A stretch of DNA of 32,005 nucleotides, taken from NCBI GenBank assembly GCA_964560325.1, contig CAZLLV010000322.1, positions 1-32,005 of the forward strand, in the 5' to 3' direction. This document shows positions 7,082 through 14,687 of this stretch, piece by piece. The stretch is from CAZLLV01 sp964560325. Its GTDB lineage: Bacteria; Acidobacteriota; Thermoanaerobaculia; Multivoradales; DATKCC01. The first letter of the stretch is position 1, and each line of letters starts with the position of its first letter. The position numbers and the translations under genes are program-made. A model generated the notes under the pieces. That model saw only the letters and a list, made by a program, of their open reading frames with translations. It was not told the DNA's origin and ran no database searches.

Positions 7082-8653
7082 CTACCCGTTCTCACGAGAC
7101 ACCTCGACAGCCACCGTCTGCGCCGGTCGGTCCAAGTACAGCAGTCGGATGTCGATCTCACCTGTCTGGGTCGGTACGCGGAACGTTTCGCCGGGGAAGA
7201 CGGTCTTCGTTTTCATGGCTCCGTCGTCGGGGCTGACGGTGAGCTTGATCATGTCGTCGTCGTACGGGCGGACCGGTTCGGCGAGGAGGGTGGCTGCGAT
7301 TTCGGGGACGTGGGTGGGTTCGCCGAGGGGGAGGTGGTGCACGGGGATGGTGAGGGGGAGTGGTTCGGTGAGGGGGCGGTCGTCGCGGGTGAGCCACCAG
7401 GCGCCGGTGGTGGTGGCGGTGAGGAGGAGGGCCGTGGTGAGGATGGCGAGGCGGGTGCGCCATCGGCGGGGGGTGGGACGGGGGAAGAGGGGGTCTCCGG
7501 GGGTGCGGAGGAAGAGGGCGGGGATGGCCCATTGGGCGGACGTGGGATCTTGGTCGCGGACGGCGCGGCGGCCTTCGCGGACGGCTTCGTCGGCGGCGGC
7601 GCCTGCGGCGACCTGGCGGTAGAGGGCGCGGGCGAAGGCGATCGCGGCGCCGTCGGTGATCGGGTGTTGCATGGCGACGACGGCGCCGGCTCCGCGGGCG
7701 ACGAGGGCGGTCGCGACGCCGGCGTAGGGCGCGCCGGCGGTGGCTTCGGCGGTGCGGCAGGCGTTGAGCACGACGAGGCGGACGGCGGGTAGGGCGTCGC
7801 CGATCTCCTCCATCAGGCGCCCGGCGGTGACGACGTCCGGGCCTCCCGTCTCGTCCTCCAGCACCAGCGCCCCGTCGCCGGTCGCCTCGTCGAGCTCGCC
7901 GTGGCCCATGAAGTGGAGGACGTGGACGGTCTCCTCCCTGAGCGCCTGGCGCAGGAGGGAGAGCGTCGCGTGCTCGAGGACCCGCACGCGGAAGTCGCGG
8001 TGGAGCGCCCGGCGCAGTTCGTGGAGCTCCCGCTCCAGGTCGAGGGGGACCGGCGCTCTCGGCCCTCGGGGAGCGGCGGCGGCCACCAGGACGACCGGGG
8101 CGTCCCGTGCCGGACCGTGGCGGGGCGGGCGCGGGATCTCGAGGTAGCGCGCGACCGCCAGCCGGTCGTCGAGCGCCAGGAAGCCGCCGTCGTCGGCCTC
8201 CGGGTCGTAGAGCAGCTCCCAGGGCAGCCGGTGCAGCCGGACGCCGTCGGGTGAGTCGTCGAGGTCGAAGCAGAGCCGCAGCAGGAGCCGGGCGCGCGGG
8301 TGGCGGGCGTCTCGGTCGACGTGCCAGACGCTCCGCTTCCACAGCTCGCCGAGCGATCCCGGCAGGAGCGCGCGGAGCAGCCGCTCCCCCGCCGCCTCGG
8401 CCCAGCGCTCGTCGTCGGGCGGGGCGATCGGGCGGAGGTGACGCTTCGGCTCGGGTCCGGCGGGGCGCCCGGTGAGCCCGGTTTCGGCGAAGCGCCGCTC
8501 CAGCCGTTCGAGCTCCCGCTCGTCGAACGGCACGCGGAACGGCGCTCCCTCCCCCTCGCCCTCGGGCGACGACTCGACCCGCACCCGCAGCCCGTCCTCG
8601 CCGAGACCGATGCGCACGGTGAAGTGCGCGCAGTGCTCCCCTGGTCGCGTCAC
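7082..8653 (-). CDS. Membrane-anchored CHAT-domain (caspase-like) protein
   Basis: The protein has 523 residues. I start at the GTG at 8653 because GGGGAGGA lies nine bases upstream; an ATG at 8716 would add 21 arginine-rich residues. Residues 1-190 form an uncharacterised N-terminal part typical of CHAT proteins. The protease core has VLHFMGHGEL with His251 and LVVLNACRTA with Cys299, the expected His-Cys dyad. It then continues through a conserved GAGAVVAMQHPITD segment. One membrane helix follows at about 401-421, preceded by arginines (RRWRTR), so the protease is predicted inside the cell. The last 100 residues, beta-rich and ending in VEVSREN, would lie in the periplasm. CHAT proteases are caspase relatives, several of which act in defence or signalling. 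It is divergent from a lipoprotein gene 104 nt away. Its target is unknown. Confidence 0.87.
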   Translation of the reverse strand: MTRPGEHCAHFTVRIGLGEDGLRVRVESSPEGEGEGAPFRVPFDERELERLERRFAETGLTGRPAGPEPKRHLRPIAPPDDERWAEAAGERLLRALLPGSLGELWKRSVWHVDRDARHPRARLLLRLCFDLDDSPDGVRLHRLPWELLYDPEADDGGFLALDDRLAVARYLEIPRPPRHGPARDAPVVLVAAAAPRGPRAPVPLDLERELHELRRALHRDFRVRVLEHATLSLLRQALREETVHVLHFMGHGELDEATGDGALVLEDETGGPDVVTAGRLMEEIGDALPAVRLVVLNACRTAEATAGAPYAGVATALVARGAGAVVAMQHPITDGAAIAFARALYRQVAAGAAADEAVREGRRAVRDQDPTSAQWAIPALFLRTPGDPLFPRPTPRRWRTRLAILTTALLLTATTTGAWWLTRDDRPLTEPLPLTIPVHHLPLGEPTHVPEIAATLLAEPVRPYDDDMIKLTVSPDDGAMKTKTVFPGETFRVPTQTGEIDIRLLYLDRPAQTVAVEVSRENG

Positions 8654-8757
8654 GCCGTCGGTTCCTCCCCGTCTCCAGACACGGCGGCGGGGGCTCCGGG
8701 GGATCGGAACCTCCACGGCGAATCACCCGCTCCGGCCGCGTCCGTGTCCGACCTGCC

Positions 8758-9783
8758 ATGACTCACGCCATGACCCGCACGATCCTTCTCCTGCTCGCCG
8801 TGCTGCTCGCGGCCTGCGCCGACGAGCCCTCGGCGATCGAGCCCGCGACCGCCGGGAGCGAACGGCCGCCGACGGCGGCGGAGCAGGCCGGTGAGCAGGA
8901 GATCGACCGACTCGCCGAGCGGCTGGCGGCGAAGCTCGCCGGCCGCGAGCTCGAGGCCGTGGCGGTGGTCGACTTCCAGGACCTCCGGGGCGGCACCTCG
9001 GAGCTCGGCCGCTACCTCGCCCAGGAGCTCGGCTCCGCGCTCGCCACCGCCTGCGCCGAGCTCGGCCCCGAGGCGCCCCGGGTGATCGACCGGCACCGCC
9101 TGACCGAGATCCTGGACGAGCGGCGCCGGGTCAGCAACGGCCTGGTGTCCGGCGACGATCCGGGAGGCGAGATCGGCGGTGCCGCCGGGCTCGTCACCGG
9201 CAAGATCGTCTCGTTCGCCGATACGGTGCACCTGTCGATCCAGGTGCTCGGCTATCGCGAGGCGGCCGCCGTCGTGGTGGCCGACGAGGCCAGCCTGCCG
9301 CGCACGGCACGCATGAACGAGCTCGAAGGGCGGACGCTGAACGTCCGGCCGGGAAGCGACGTCGACATCTTCGAGCTCTGGTCCCCGCACCCCGCGATCC
9401 AGACCTTCCCGCTGCGGGAGCGGGAGACGGGCGACGTGAAGCTGCGGGTCGACCTCCAAGGCTGCGGACGCCTGGAGACGGACCTCTACTGCCTCTTCTC
9501 GCTCGAAGCGATCGAGGAAAACCGCACCGTCTACCTCTACGGCGGCTCGAAGGCCGTGCTCCCGAACGGCGCGCAGGCCGACGCGGGCCTCGTCCAGATC
9601 GGCGCCTCGACCGCCTCCGGGCCCAAGGGGCGCGCCGGCTTCGACCTGGTGCGGGGGGTGCCGACCTCCGCCGCCGTCCGCTTCGACCGCGTCCCCGAGG
9701 ACGTGCACGAGATCGTGCGCCTGACCCTCGACCTGCACGGCGCGGACGCGGGCTTCGGGAAGGTCCCGATCGAGCGGATCTAG
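8758..9783 (+). CDS. FlgO/CsgG-like lipoprotein
   Basis: The protein has 341 residues. A lipoprotein signal MTRTILLLLAVLLAAC ends at Cys20 with an LAAC lipobox. A second ATG at 8770 gives a more usual signal peptide and is equally possible; neither has a clear Shine-Dalgarno. Residues 45-180 (AVAVVDFQDLRGGTSELGRY, VIDRHRLTEILDE, GLVTGKIV) match the FlgO/CsgG-like fold. That fold binds or assembles at the outer membrane and is recognised by its DFxxxxG, R-x2-L-x-I-L and aGaxxxVtGxi pattern. The rest (190-341) is beta-rich and unassigned, with DVDIFELW near 200. It is transcribed away from the CHAT protein, so both may be controlled together. The role is probably in the envelope; no substrate is suggested. 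Confidence 0.8.
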   Translation: MTHAMTRTILLLLAVLLAACADEPSAIEPATAGSERPPTAAEQAGEQEIDRLAERLAAKLAGRELEAVAVVDFQDLRGGTSELGRYLAQELGSALATACAELGPEAPRVIDRHRLTEILDERRRVSNGLVSGDDPGGEIGGAAGLVTGKIVSFADTVHLSIQVLGYREAAAVVVADEASLPRTARMNELEGRTLNVRPGSDVDIFELWSPHPAIQTFPLRERETGDVKLRVDLQGCGRLETDLYCLFSLEAIEENRTVYLYGGSKAVLPNGAQADAGLVQIGASTASGPKGRAGFDLVRGVPTSAAVRFDRVPEDVHEIVRLTLDLHGADAGFGKVPIERI

Positions 9784-9846
9784 CCCGGCCGGGCCGCGCC
9801 CCCGCGCTTGGAAGGCCCCGGTGGTCCGTGGTATAGCTTTCGGGCC

Positions 9847-10440
9847 ATGGCGAGCCGACTCCACATGCTGCTCCTCACCGGTCCCCGCGAGGTGGACCGG
9901 ACGACGGTGCTGCGGGAGGCCGTCGAGATCCTCGGCGGCTGGCGGATCACCGGCTTCTCGACCGAGGAGGTCCGGGGCGCCGAGGGCCGGCGGGGTTTCC
10001 GCAGCGTCAGCTTCGGCGACGGGCCGAACGTGCTGATCGCCCGCACCGACGACCCGTCGGAGCCCCGTGTCGACGGCTGCTCCGTCGACGTGGCGGCGAT
10101 CGACGAGATCGCGAGCGCCACGCTGCGGGTCGACCCGGAGGAGGTCGACGCGGTGCTGGTCGACGAGATCGGTCGGATGACCTGCCTGTCGTCCCAGTTC
10201 CTCGACTCGATGACCGACCTGCTCGACGCGCCGGTGCCGGTGGTGGCGACGGTCGCCGAGGAGGGCAACGGGCTGATCGCCGAGGTCAAGAACCGGCCGG
10301 AGGCGATGATCTGGGAGGTGACGCAGAGCAACCGCGAGCGCCTGCCGGCCGAGGTGGCGGCCTGGCTCCAGGACCACCGGGGGACGGTCGAGGTGCGGCC
10401 GCGCGGCGCGCGCAAGAAGCAGCGCGAGCGCAAGCGGTAG
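9847..10440 (+). CDS. THEP1-like NTPase homologue with degenerate P-loop
   Basis: The protein has 197 residues; the ATG at 9847 begins MASRLHM. The family is nucleoside-triphosphatase THEP1, P-loop enzymes that hydrolyse NTPs slowly. The family pattern is clear: a GF-x-TEEVR segment (36-43), VLVDEIGRM (103-111, Walker B), SSQFLDSM (115-122) and a final EVTQSNRERLPAEV. The Walker A loop, normally GPPGVGKTT, reads G12-P-R-E-V-D-R-T-T20. The invariant Lys is Arg and two glycines are acidic, so catalysis is doubtful. The C-terminus is very basic (ARKKQRERKR). It is 6 nt upstream of the Ap4A phosphorylase-like gene and surely in one operon. It may bind nucleotides without hydrolysis, or regulate its partner. 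Confidence 0.82.
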   Translation: MASRLHMLLLTGPREVDRTTVLREAVEILGGWRITGFSTEEVRGAEGRRGFRSVSFGDGPNVLIARTDDPSEPRVDGCSVDVAAIDEIASATLRVDPEEVDAVLVDEIGRMTCLSSQFLDSMTDLLDAPVPVVATVAEEGNGLIAEVKNRPEAMIWEVTQSNRERLPAEVAAWLQDHRGTVEVRPRGARKKQRERKR

Positions 10441-10446
10441 GCGGCG

Positions 10447-11376
10447 ATGGAGCCCTCCACCGCCGAGCCGGCCGCTCCTGCGCCGGAGCACGAGCCCGGC
10501 ACCCTCTGGGCCCGCGTCGGCGAGACGGCGCGCCGGGCGCTCGAGAGCGGGGCGCTGCTGCCGCTCGAGACCCGCTCGAAGGTCTTGCCCGAGGCGGGCA
10601 TCCCGTTCACGGTGCAGTACGCCTCGACCCTGCGGGAGAAGCACGCCCGCGACGGCTCGCCGGCCGGCTCCGAGAACCGGAACCCGTTCCTGCCGCCCGA
10701 GCCGGAGTTGGTGGTCGCCGCCCTCTCGCCGACTCACCTGGCGGTCCTCAACCGCTTTCCGGTCATCGGCCACCACCTCCTGCTCGTCACCCGCGAGTTC
10801 GAGGAGCAGGCGCTGCCGATCGGCCTCGGCGACTTCGACGCCCTCGCCCGCTGCCTGGACGAGATCGACGGGCTCGGCTTCTACAACTCAGGGTCCGAGG
10901 CGGGAGCGAGCCAGCGGCACCGGCACCTCCAGGTGGTCCCCTTCCCGGTCGGCGCGGGACCGTCGCCGACCCCGATCGAGGCGGCGATCGCGGCGGTGGT
11001 CGAGGATCCGGCCCGGGGGACGATCGCGGCCTTCCCGTTCCGCCACGCGGCGGCGCCGCTGCCGGAGACGGCGTGGCAGGCTGAGGCGCCGGACGTGCGG
11101 GTGCGGCGCGCCGCCGAGGCGATGCGCCTCGCCTACCGGGCGCTCGCGGCGCGCGTCGGCCTGCGGCTGGCGGCCGGGCAGGCGGCCGAGCCGTACAACC
11201 TGCTCGCGACCCGGCGCTGGATGCTCCTGGTGCCGCGCCGGCGCGAAGGCTTCGAAGGGGTGTCGATCAACGCCCTCGGCTTCGCCGGCTCGATCCTGAT
11301 CCGCAACAAGGCGCAGTGGGAGGCGGTGCAGCGAATCGGACCGATCGGGCTGCTGCAAGCCGTGGCCGTCGAGTAG
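10447..11376 (+). CDS. ATP adenylyltransferase (Ap4A phosphorylase type)
   Basis: This 309-residue enzyme of the HIT superfamily splits diadenosine tetraphosphate with phosphate to ATP and ADP, clearing an alarmone-like nucleotide. Signature: FYNSGSEAGASQRHRHLQVV (145-164). The H158-x-H160-L-Q motif gives the catalytic and phosphate-binding histidines. Upstream, HLAVLNRFPVIGHHLLLVTR (97-116) is the conserved core strand and its PVIGHH turn. The C-terminal part (AEPYNLLATRRWMLLVPRR, then NALGFAGS) matches the second half of yeast Apa1/Apa2-type enzymes. Length is usual for the family. It is the second gene after the THEP1-like gene (6 nt gap) and ends 31 nt from the convergent crotonase gene. 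Confidence 0.88.
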   Translation: MEPSTAEPAAPAPEHEPGTLWARVGETARRALESGALLPLETRSKVLPEAGIPFTVQYASTLREKHARDGSPAGSENRNPFLPPEPELVVAALSPTHLAVLNRFPVIGHHLLLVTREFEEQALPIGLGDFDALARCLDEIDGLGFYNSGSEAGASQRHRHLQVVPFPVGAGPSPTPIEAAIAAVVEDPARGTIAAFPFRHAAAPLPETAWQAEAPDVRVRRAAEAMRLAYRALAARVGLRLAAGQAAEPYNLLATRRWMLLVPRRREGFEGVSINALGFAGSILIRNKAQWEAVQRIGPIGLLQAVAVE

Positions 11377-11407
11377 GGCGGGATCGTATCCCGCCGCCTC
11401 CGGGCGG

Positions 11408-12202
11408 CTATCGCCAGGTCGGCGCGGACTTGTGCTCGAGGAAATGCGCGATTCCCGCCTTGCAATCGTCCGTCGACCGCGACGCGGCGTTGATCTCCGC
11501 CGCCCGGTCGAGCGCCTCGCCGAGCGGCCGGCCGAGGACGTCGAGGAGCAGCCGCTTGGTGAGCGCGATCGACTGCGAGCTCGCCTTGGCGAGCACCTCC
11601 GCCGCGAGCGCCGTGCCCTGCTCGGCGAGCTCCGCCCGCGGTACCACCCGGTTCACCAGCCCGATCTCCCGCGCCCGCTCGGCGCCCACGAAATCCGGGT
11701 CGAGCAGCAGCTCGCGCAGGTGCGAGCCGCGAACGCGGAGCGGCAGGAAGGTGGCGACGAGCGCCGCCACGAAGCCGATCCGCACCTCGCTGTACATGAA
11801 GCGGGCGTCGTCCGACGCGATCACGAAGTCGTGCGCCGTCGCGAGCCCGCAGCCGCCCGCGACGCACGAGCCGTGGACCAGCGCGATCGTCAGCGCCTCC
11901 TGCCGCAGGACCGCCTCGAACAGCCCGCGCAGCCGCGCCGAGTCCGCCCGGTGCTCCTCCGGTGTGGCGTCGCGCAGCGAGCGCAGGTGCTCGAGGTCCG
12001 CGCCCGCCGAAAAGTGCTTGCCGGCGCCGTCGAGGATCACCGCCCGCACCCCCTCGTAGAGCAGCGGACACCGGTAGAGCTCGGTCAGCTCGGCGAGGAG
12101 CGCGGGCGAGAGGGCGTTCGCCTTGTCGGCGTTGTCGAGGGTGGCGCGCAGCAGGTCGCCCTCGCGGCGCACGCGCAGCAGGCCGCCCGCCGCGTCAGTC
12201 AT
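11408..12202 (-). CDS. Enoyl-CoA hydratase/isomerase (crotonase), methylglutaconyl-CoA hydratase-like
   Basis: The protein has 264 residues, full length for the crotonase family. The oxyanion-hole segments are HFSAGADL and VAGGCGLATAHD; the acid/base Glu is in SEVRIGF. The second catalytic Glu of rat crotonase is Gly here (GGCGL). That pattern, with the EVRIG helix, resembles the LiuC/AtuE-type hydratases of leucine and acyclic-terpene breakdown. It overlaps the AtuA C-terminal-domain gene by 8 nt, so the two are translationally coupled. Together with atuA and the upstream carboxyltransferase it suggests hydration of a glutaconyl-type CoA ester. The exact substrate cannot be read from the sequence. 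Confidence 0.9.
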   Translation of the reverse strand: MTDAAGGLLRVRREGDLLRATLDNADKANALSPALLAELTELYRCPLLYEGVRAVILDGAGKHFSAGADLEHLRSLRDATPEEHRADSARLRGLFEAVLRQEALTIALVHGSCVAGGCGLATAHDFVIASDDARFMYSEVRIGFVAALVATFLPLRVRGSHLRELLLDPDFVGAERAREIGLVNRVVPRAELAEQGTALAAEVLAKASSQSIALTKRLLLDVLGRPLGEALDRAAEINAASRSTDDCKAGIAHFLEHKSAPTWR

Positions 12203-12545
12203 GCCGCCGCCGCTCCGCGTACGCCTCGTCCGGCACGTCGACCGCCATCATCAGCAGGCCCTGCGCGTGCGCCTTGCCCTGCGCGTCGGTCTTCAGACTC
12301 TCGGTGCCGCCGCCGCCGAGCGAGTCGTGGAGGATGAAGTTGAGCGCCATGAGGTTGGGAACCTCGAAGCGCTCGACCGCGCCGCGGCAGACCTCGGCGA
12401 AGTGCTCCTTCACCCGCTCGCTCGTGACCTCGCGCCGGATCACCTCGTAGAGCGCGGGGGTCTCGGCGATCAGGCCGACGTTGCTGGCGTCGCCCTTGTC
12501 GCCGCTCCGGGCGTGGGCGATCTCGATCAGTCGGACTCGGGGCAT
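12195..12545 (-). CDS. Free-standing AtuA C-terminal (ferredoxin-fold) domain protein
   Basis: This 116-residue protein matches the last roughly 100 residues of full-length AtuA proteins. Recognisable parts are the start VRLIEIAHARSGDKGDASNVG, here at residues 4-24, NLMALNFILHD near 64, and a DxxGKxxAQGLLMM stretch near 87. In Pseudomonas AtuA this domain is fused; here it is a separate gene. It overlaps the crotonase start by 8 nt and lies 19 nt after the small membrane-protein gene. It probably acts with the 458-residue AtuA protein encoded just upstream. The biochemical role of AtuA-family proteins is not settled; their known context is acyclic terpene and related CoA catabolism. Confidence 0.85.
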   Translation of the reverse strand: MPRVRLIEIAHARSGDKGDASNVGLIAETPALYEVIRREVTSERVKEHFAEVCRGAVERFEVPNLMALNFILHDSLGGGGTESLKTDAQGKAHAQGLLMMAVDVPDEAYAERRRHD

Positions 12546-12564
12546 CTTTCGGTCTCCTGGGGGT

Positions 12565-12990
12565 CTAGGTCGTGCGGTTCGTTCGGGCCGGGCCGGCCGC
12601 CGCCCGCCGGTGGCAGAGCAGCGCCCCGGCGAGGGCGAGCGCGGCGAGCGCGTACCAGGTGGCGGGCGCCGCCGCGGGCGGCACGTGCAAGCCGCCGAGG
12701 ACCGCCCGGCCGCCCAGGTCGAGCACCTCCCGGTGCCGGCCGACCAGCCAGGCGAAGAGGGCGAGCGCGGGGGCCATCACCAGGAGCGCGGCGGCCGTCA
12801 CCGTCCAGCCCGGCCGCCGGCGCCGGTCCTCGAAGCCCCGCCGCACCGCCGGCACCGTCGCCACCGCCGCGGCCACGCCCCAGGCGGCGAAGACCAGCCG
12901 GTTGGCGAGCGCGCTGGCGAAGAAGCCGAGGGCGAGCGGCGGCAGCACGGCGGCGAAGAGGGCGATGCGCCACGGAGCCGGCCGGATCAT
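12565..12990 (-). CDS. Small four-helix membrane protein
   Basis: The protein has 141 residues and no family that I recognise. Four hydrophobic stretches (about 8-26, 30-48, 62-83 and 110-128) suggest a four-pass inner-membrane protein. Basic loops (RRGFEDRRRRPG near 50-61) and a basic C-terminus are probably cytoplasmic. The ATG at 12990 is 7 nt after the atuA stop codon, and 19 nt separate its end from the AtuA C-terminal-domain gene, so it is in the same operon. A membrane protein between the two halves of AtuA is unexpected. It might be a transporter accessory or an anchor. Codon use looks like its neighbours. Confidence 0.6.
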   Translation of the reverse strand: MIRPAPWRIALFAAVLPPLALGFFASALANRLVFAAWGVAAAVATVPAVRRGFEDRRRRPGWTVTAAALLVMAPALALFAWLVGRHREVLDLGGRAVLGGLHVPPAAAPATWYALAALALAGALLCHRRAAAGPARTNRTT

Positions 12991-12997
12991 GGTTCGA

Positions 12998-14374
12998 TCA
13001 CGCCTCCTCGACGCTCACCTCCAACCGCCCTTCGACCTCCTCGCGGGCGAGGAGCGCCGGCCAGTAGGCGACCACCTCCTGCGGCTTCGGGCGGCCGCCG
13101 GCGAAGCCGGTCACTCCCGGCGGACCGGCGGTGACGAGCGGAGCGATCTCCTTGCCGAAGCGCTCGACCTTGCCCCGGTCCGGATCGCGCACGGAGAGCC
13201 GCAGCACCACCTCCGGCGGGTCCGCCTGCGCCTCCCAGATCCCCGGCAGCACCGCGCCCTGGCCGAGCAGCTCGGTCTCGCTCGCGTCGTCGTCGAAGGT
13301 CACGCCGGCGCGCTCGAGCCGCTTCCAGACCGTCTCGGCGGCGAGGCGCGCCTTCTCGACCGCGCGCGGGCCGGAGACGGTGATCTGCCCGGTCGCCTTG
13401 TAGCCGGCCAGGTAGGAGGCGGAGATCTTGAGGAACGGCGTGTTCGGCCGGCCCTCGATGCCGTGGACGCGCACCCGGTCGGGACCCGCCTGCTCCAGGC
13501 GGACGCTGGTGAAGTCCGCCACCACGTCGGGCGTGATGTAGCCGCTCGGGTCGCCCATCTCGTAGAGGAGCTGCTCGGCCACCGTGTCGACCGTCACCAT
13601 GCCGCCGGTGCCCGGGTGCTTGGTGACCACGAACTCGCCCTTCGCGTCCATCTCGACCAGCGGGTAGCCGACGTTCCAGAGGTCGGGCACCTCCCACCAG
13701 CGGGAGAAGTTGCCGCCGGTGCACTGAGGGCCGCACTCCAGGATGTGGCCGGCGATCGTGCCGGCGGCGAGGTGGTCCCAGTCGTCCGCCGTCCAGCCGA
13801 ACTCGTGGATCGCCGGGGCGAGGGCGAGCGCCGTGTCGGTCACCCGGCCGCAGAGGACGATGTGCGCCCCCTGCTCGAGCGCCTCGACCACCGGCCGCGC
13901 GCCGAGGTACGCGTTGGCGCTGGTGAACTTGTCGAGCAGGGGCTCGATCGGCTCGCCGGTGTCCATGTTGGCCAGCTCGTGGCCCGCCGCGACCAACTCG
14001 GGCAGACGCGGCAGCACGTCGTCGCCCTCGACCACGCCCACCCGGATGCCGGAGACGCCGAGCTCGCGGGCGAGCTCGAAGATCTTCTCGCGGCAGGCGC
14101 GCGGGTTGAGGCCGCCGGCGTTCGAGAGCACGCGCACGCCGCGGTCGGCGAGCTCGGGCAGGACGCGGCGCACGAAGTCGATGAAGTCGGTGGCGTAGCC
14201 GAGCTTCGGGTTCTTGAGCTTCTGCCGCATCATGATCGACAGGGTGACCTCGGCGAGGTAGTCCATCCCGATGTAGTCGATGGGTCCCCCGCGCAGGAGC
14301 TCGACCGGGGCGTCGACGTTGTCGCCCCAGAAGCCCTGCCCGTTGCCGATGCGGATGATCTTCGAATCGCTCAT
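12998..14374 (-). CDS. atuA: Acyclic terpene utilisation AtuA family protein (DUF1446)
   Basis: The protein has 458 residues. It begins MSDSKIIRIGNGQGFWGDN, the family N-terminus. Typical features follow: GPIDYIGMDYLAEVTLSIM (31-49), VLSNAGGLNP (88-97), VLCGRVTDTAL and HILECGPQCTGGNFSRWW (about 210-227). It lacks the C-terminal ferredoxin-like domain of longer AtuA proteins, which is encoded separately downstream. AtuA is needed for growth of Pseudomonas on acyclic terpenes such as citronellol, but its reaction is unknown. It is the first gene of a four-gene - strand operon: atuA, membrane protein, AtuA C-terminal domain, crotonase. No strong Shine-Dalgarno precedes the ATG. Confidence 0.9.
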   Translation of the reverse strand: MSDSKIIRIGNGQGFWGDNVDAPVELLRGGPIDYIGMDYLAEVTLSIMMRQKLKNPKLGYATDFIDFVRRVLPELADRGVRVLSNAGGLNPRACREKIFELARELGVSGIRVGVVEGDDVLPRLPELVAAGHELANMDTGEPIEPLLDKFTSANAYLGARPVVEALEQGAHIVLCGRVTDTALALAPAIHEFGWTADDWDHLAAGTIAGHILECGPQCTGGNFSRWWEVPDLWNVGYPLVEMDAKGEFVVTKHPGTGGMVTVDTVAEQLLYEMGDPSGYITPDVVADFTSVRLEQAGPDRVRVHGIEGRPNTPFLKISASYLAGYKATGQITVSGPRAVEKARLAAETVWKRLERAGVTFDDDASETELLGQGAVLPGIWEAQADPPEVVLRLSVRDPDRGKVERFGKEIAPLVTAGPPGVTGFAGGRPKPQEVVAYWPALLAREEVEGRLEVSVEEA

Positions 14375-14391
14375 GCGGCCCCGGAGGTTAG

Positions 14392-14514
14392 CACGGCGAT
14401 TCGGGGCCGCCGTTCGTGGTCGTGGTCGGCCCCGACGGCACGATCCGAGACCACGCCGTCGGCTTCCCCGACACGGACTTCGAGCGCATGCGAGAGCTCG
14501 TCGGCGGCGCGTAG
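14392..14514 (+). pseudogene. C-terminal remnant of a thioredoxin/TlpA-like gene
   Basis: After an in-frame stop at 14389, the + strand frame reads on to a TAG at 14512-14514 with no start codon. The peptide PPFVVVVGPDGTIRDHAVGF and the following DTDFERMRELVG look like the end of a TlpA/redoxin-type thioredoxin: the cis-Pro strand, the dG-I-R turn and the last helix. The CxxC half is absent upstream, where the divergent atuA gene begins. It is followed at once by an intact terminator, which supports a truncated real gene rather than chance. The assignment rests on about 34 residues. Confidence 0.5.
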
Positions 14515-14541
14515 ATCCTGCACCGGAGCTTGCAGGATTTT
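14515..14541 (+). terminator. Rho-independent terminator of the thioredoxin-like remnant
   Basis: ATCCTGCA at 14515-14522 and TGCAGGAT at 14531-14538 form a perfect 8-bp stem with an 8-nt loop, followed by TTT. It starts at the base after the remnant's stop codon. Confidence 0.7.
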
Positions 14542-14609
14542 CACTCTCCCCGCGAGCTCGAGGCGGCCTTCGCCGGGACTCGAGACCGCACTTCCTAATC
14601 TTCTTGTTT

Positions 14610-14625
14610 TGGCAGGTGTCTTGCT
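14610..14625 (+). promoter_or_regulatory. Sigma-54 (RpoN) promoter
   Basis: TGGCAGG-TGTC-TTGCT matches the -24/-12 consensus TGGCACG-N4-TTGCW, with exactly ten bases between the invariant GG (14611-14612) and GC (14623-14624). The start of transcription would be near 14636, giving a leader of about 50 nt to the amidase ATG. It implies control of the following three genes by an enhancer-binding activator; none is encoded in this window. Confidence 0.72.
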
Positions 14626-14687
14626 GCGCGCTTCGCAGAAGCCGGCGCCGCCCCCGGCGCTCCTCGAAATTTCCCCTGGAGGTTTCC

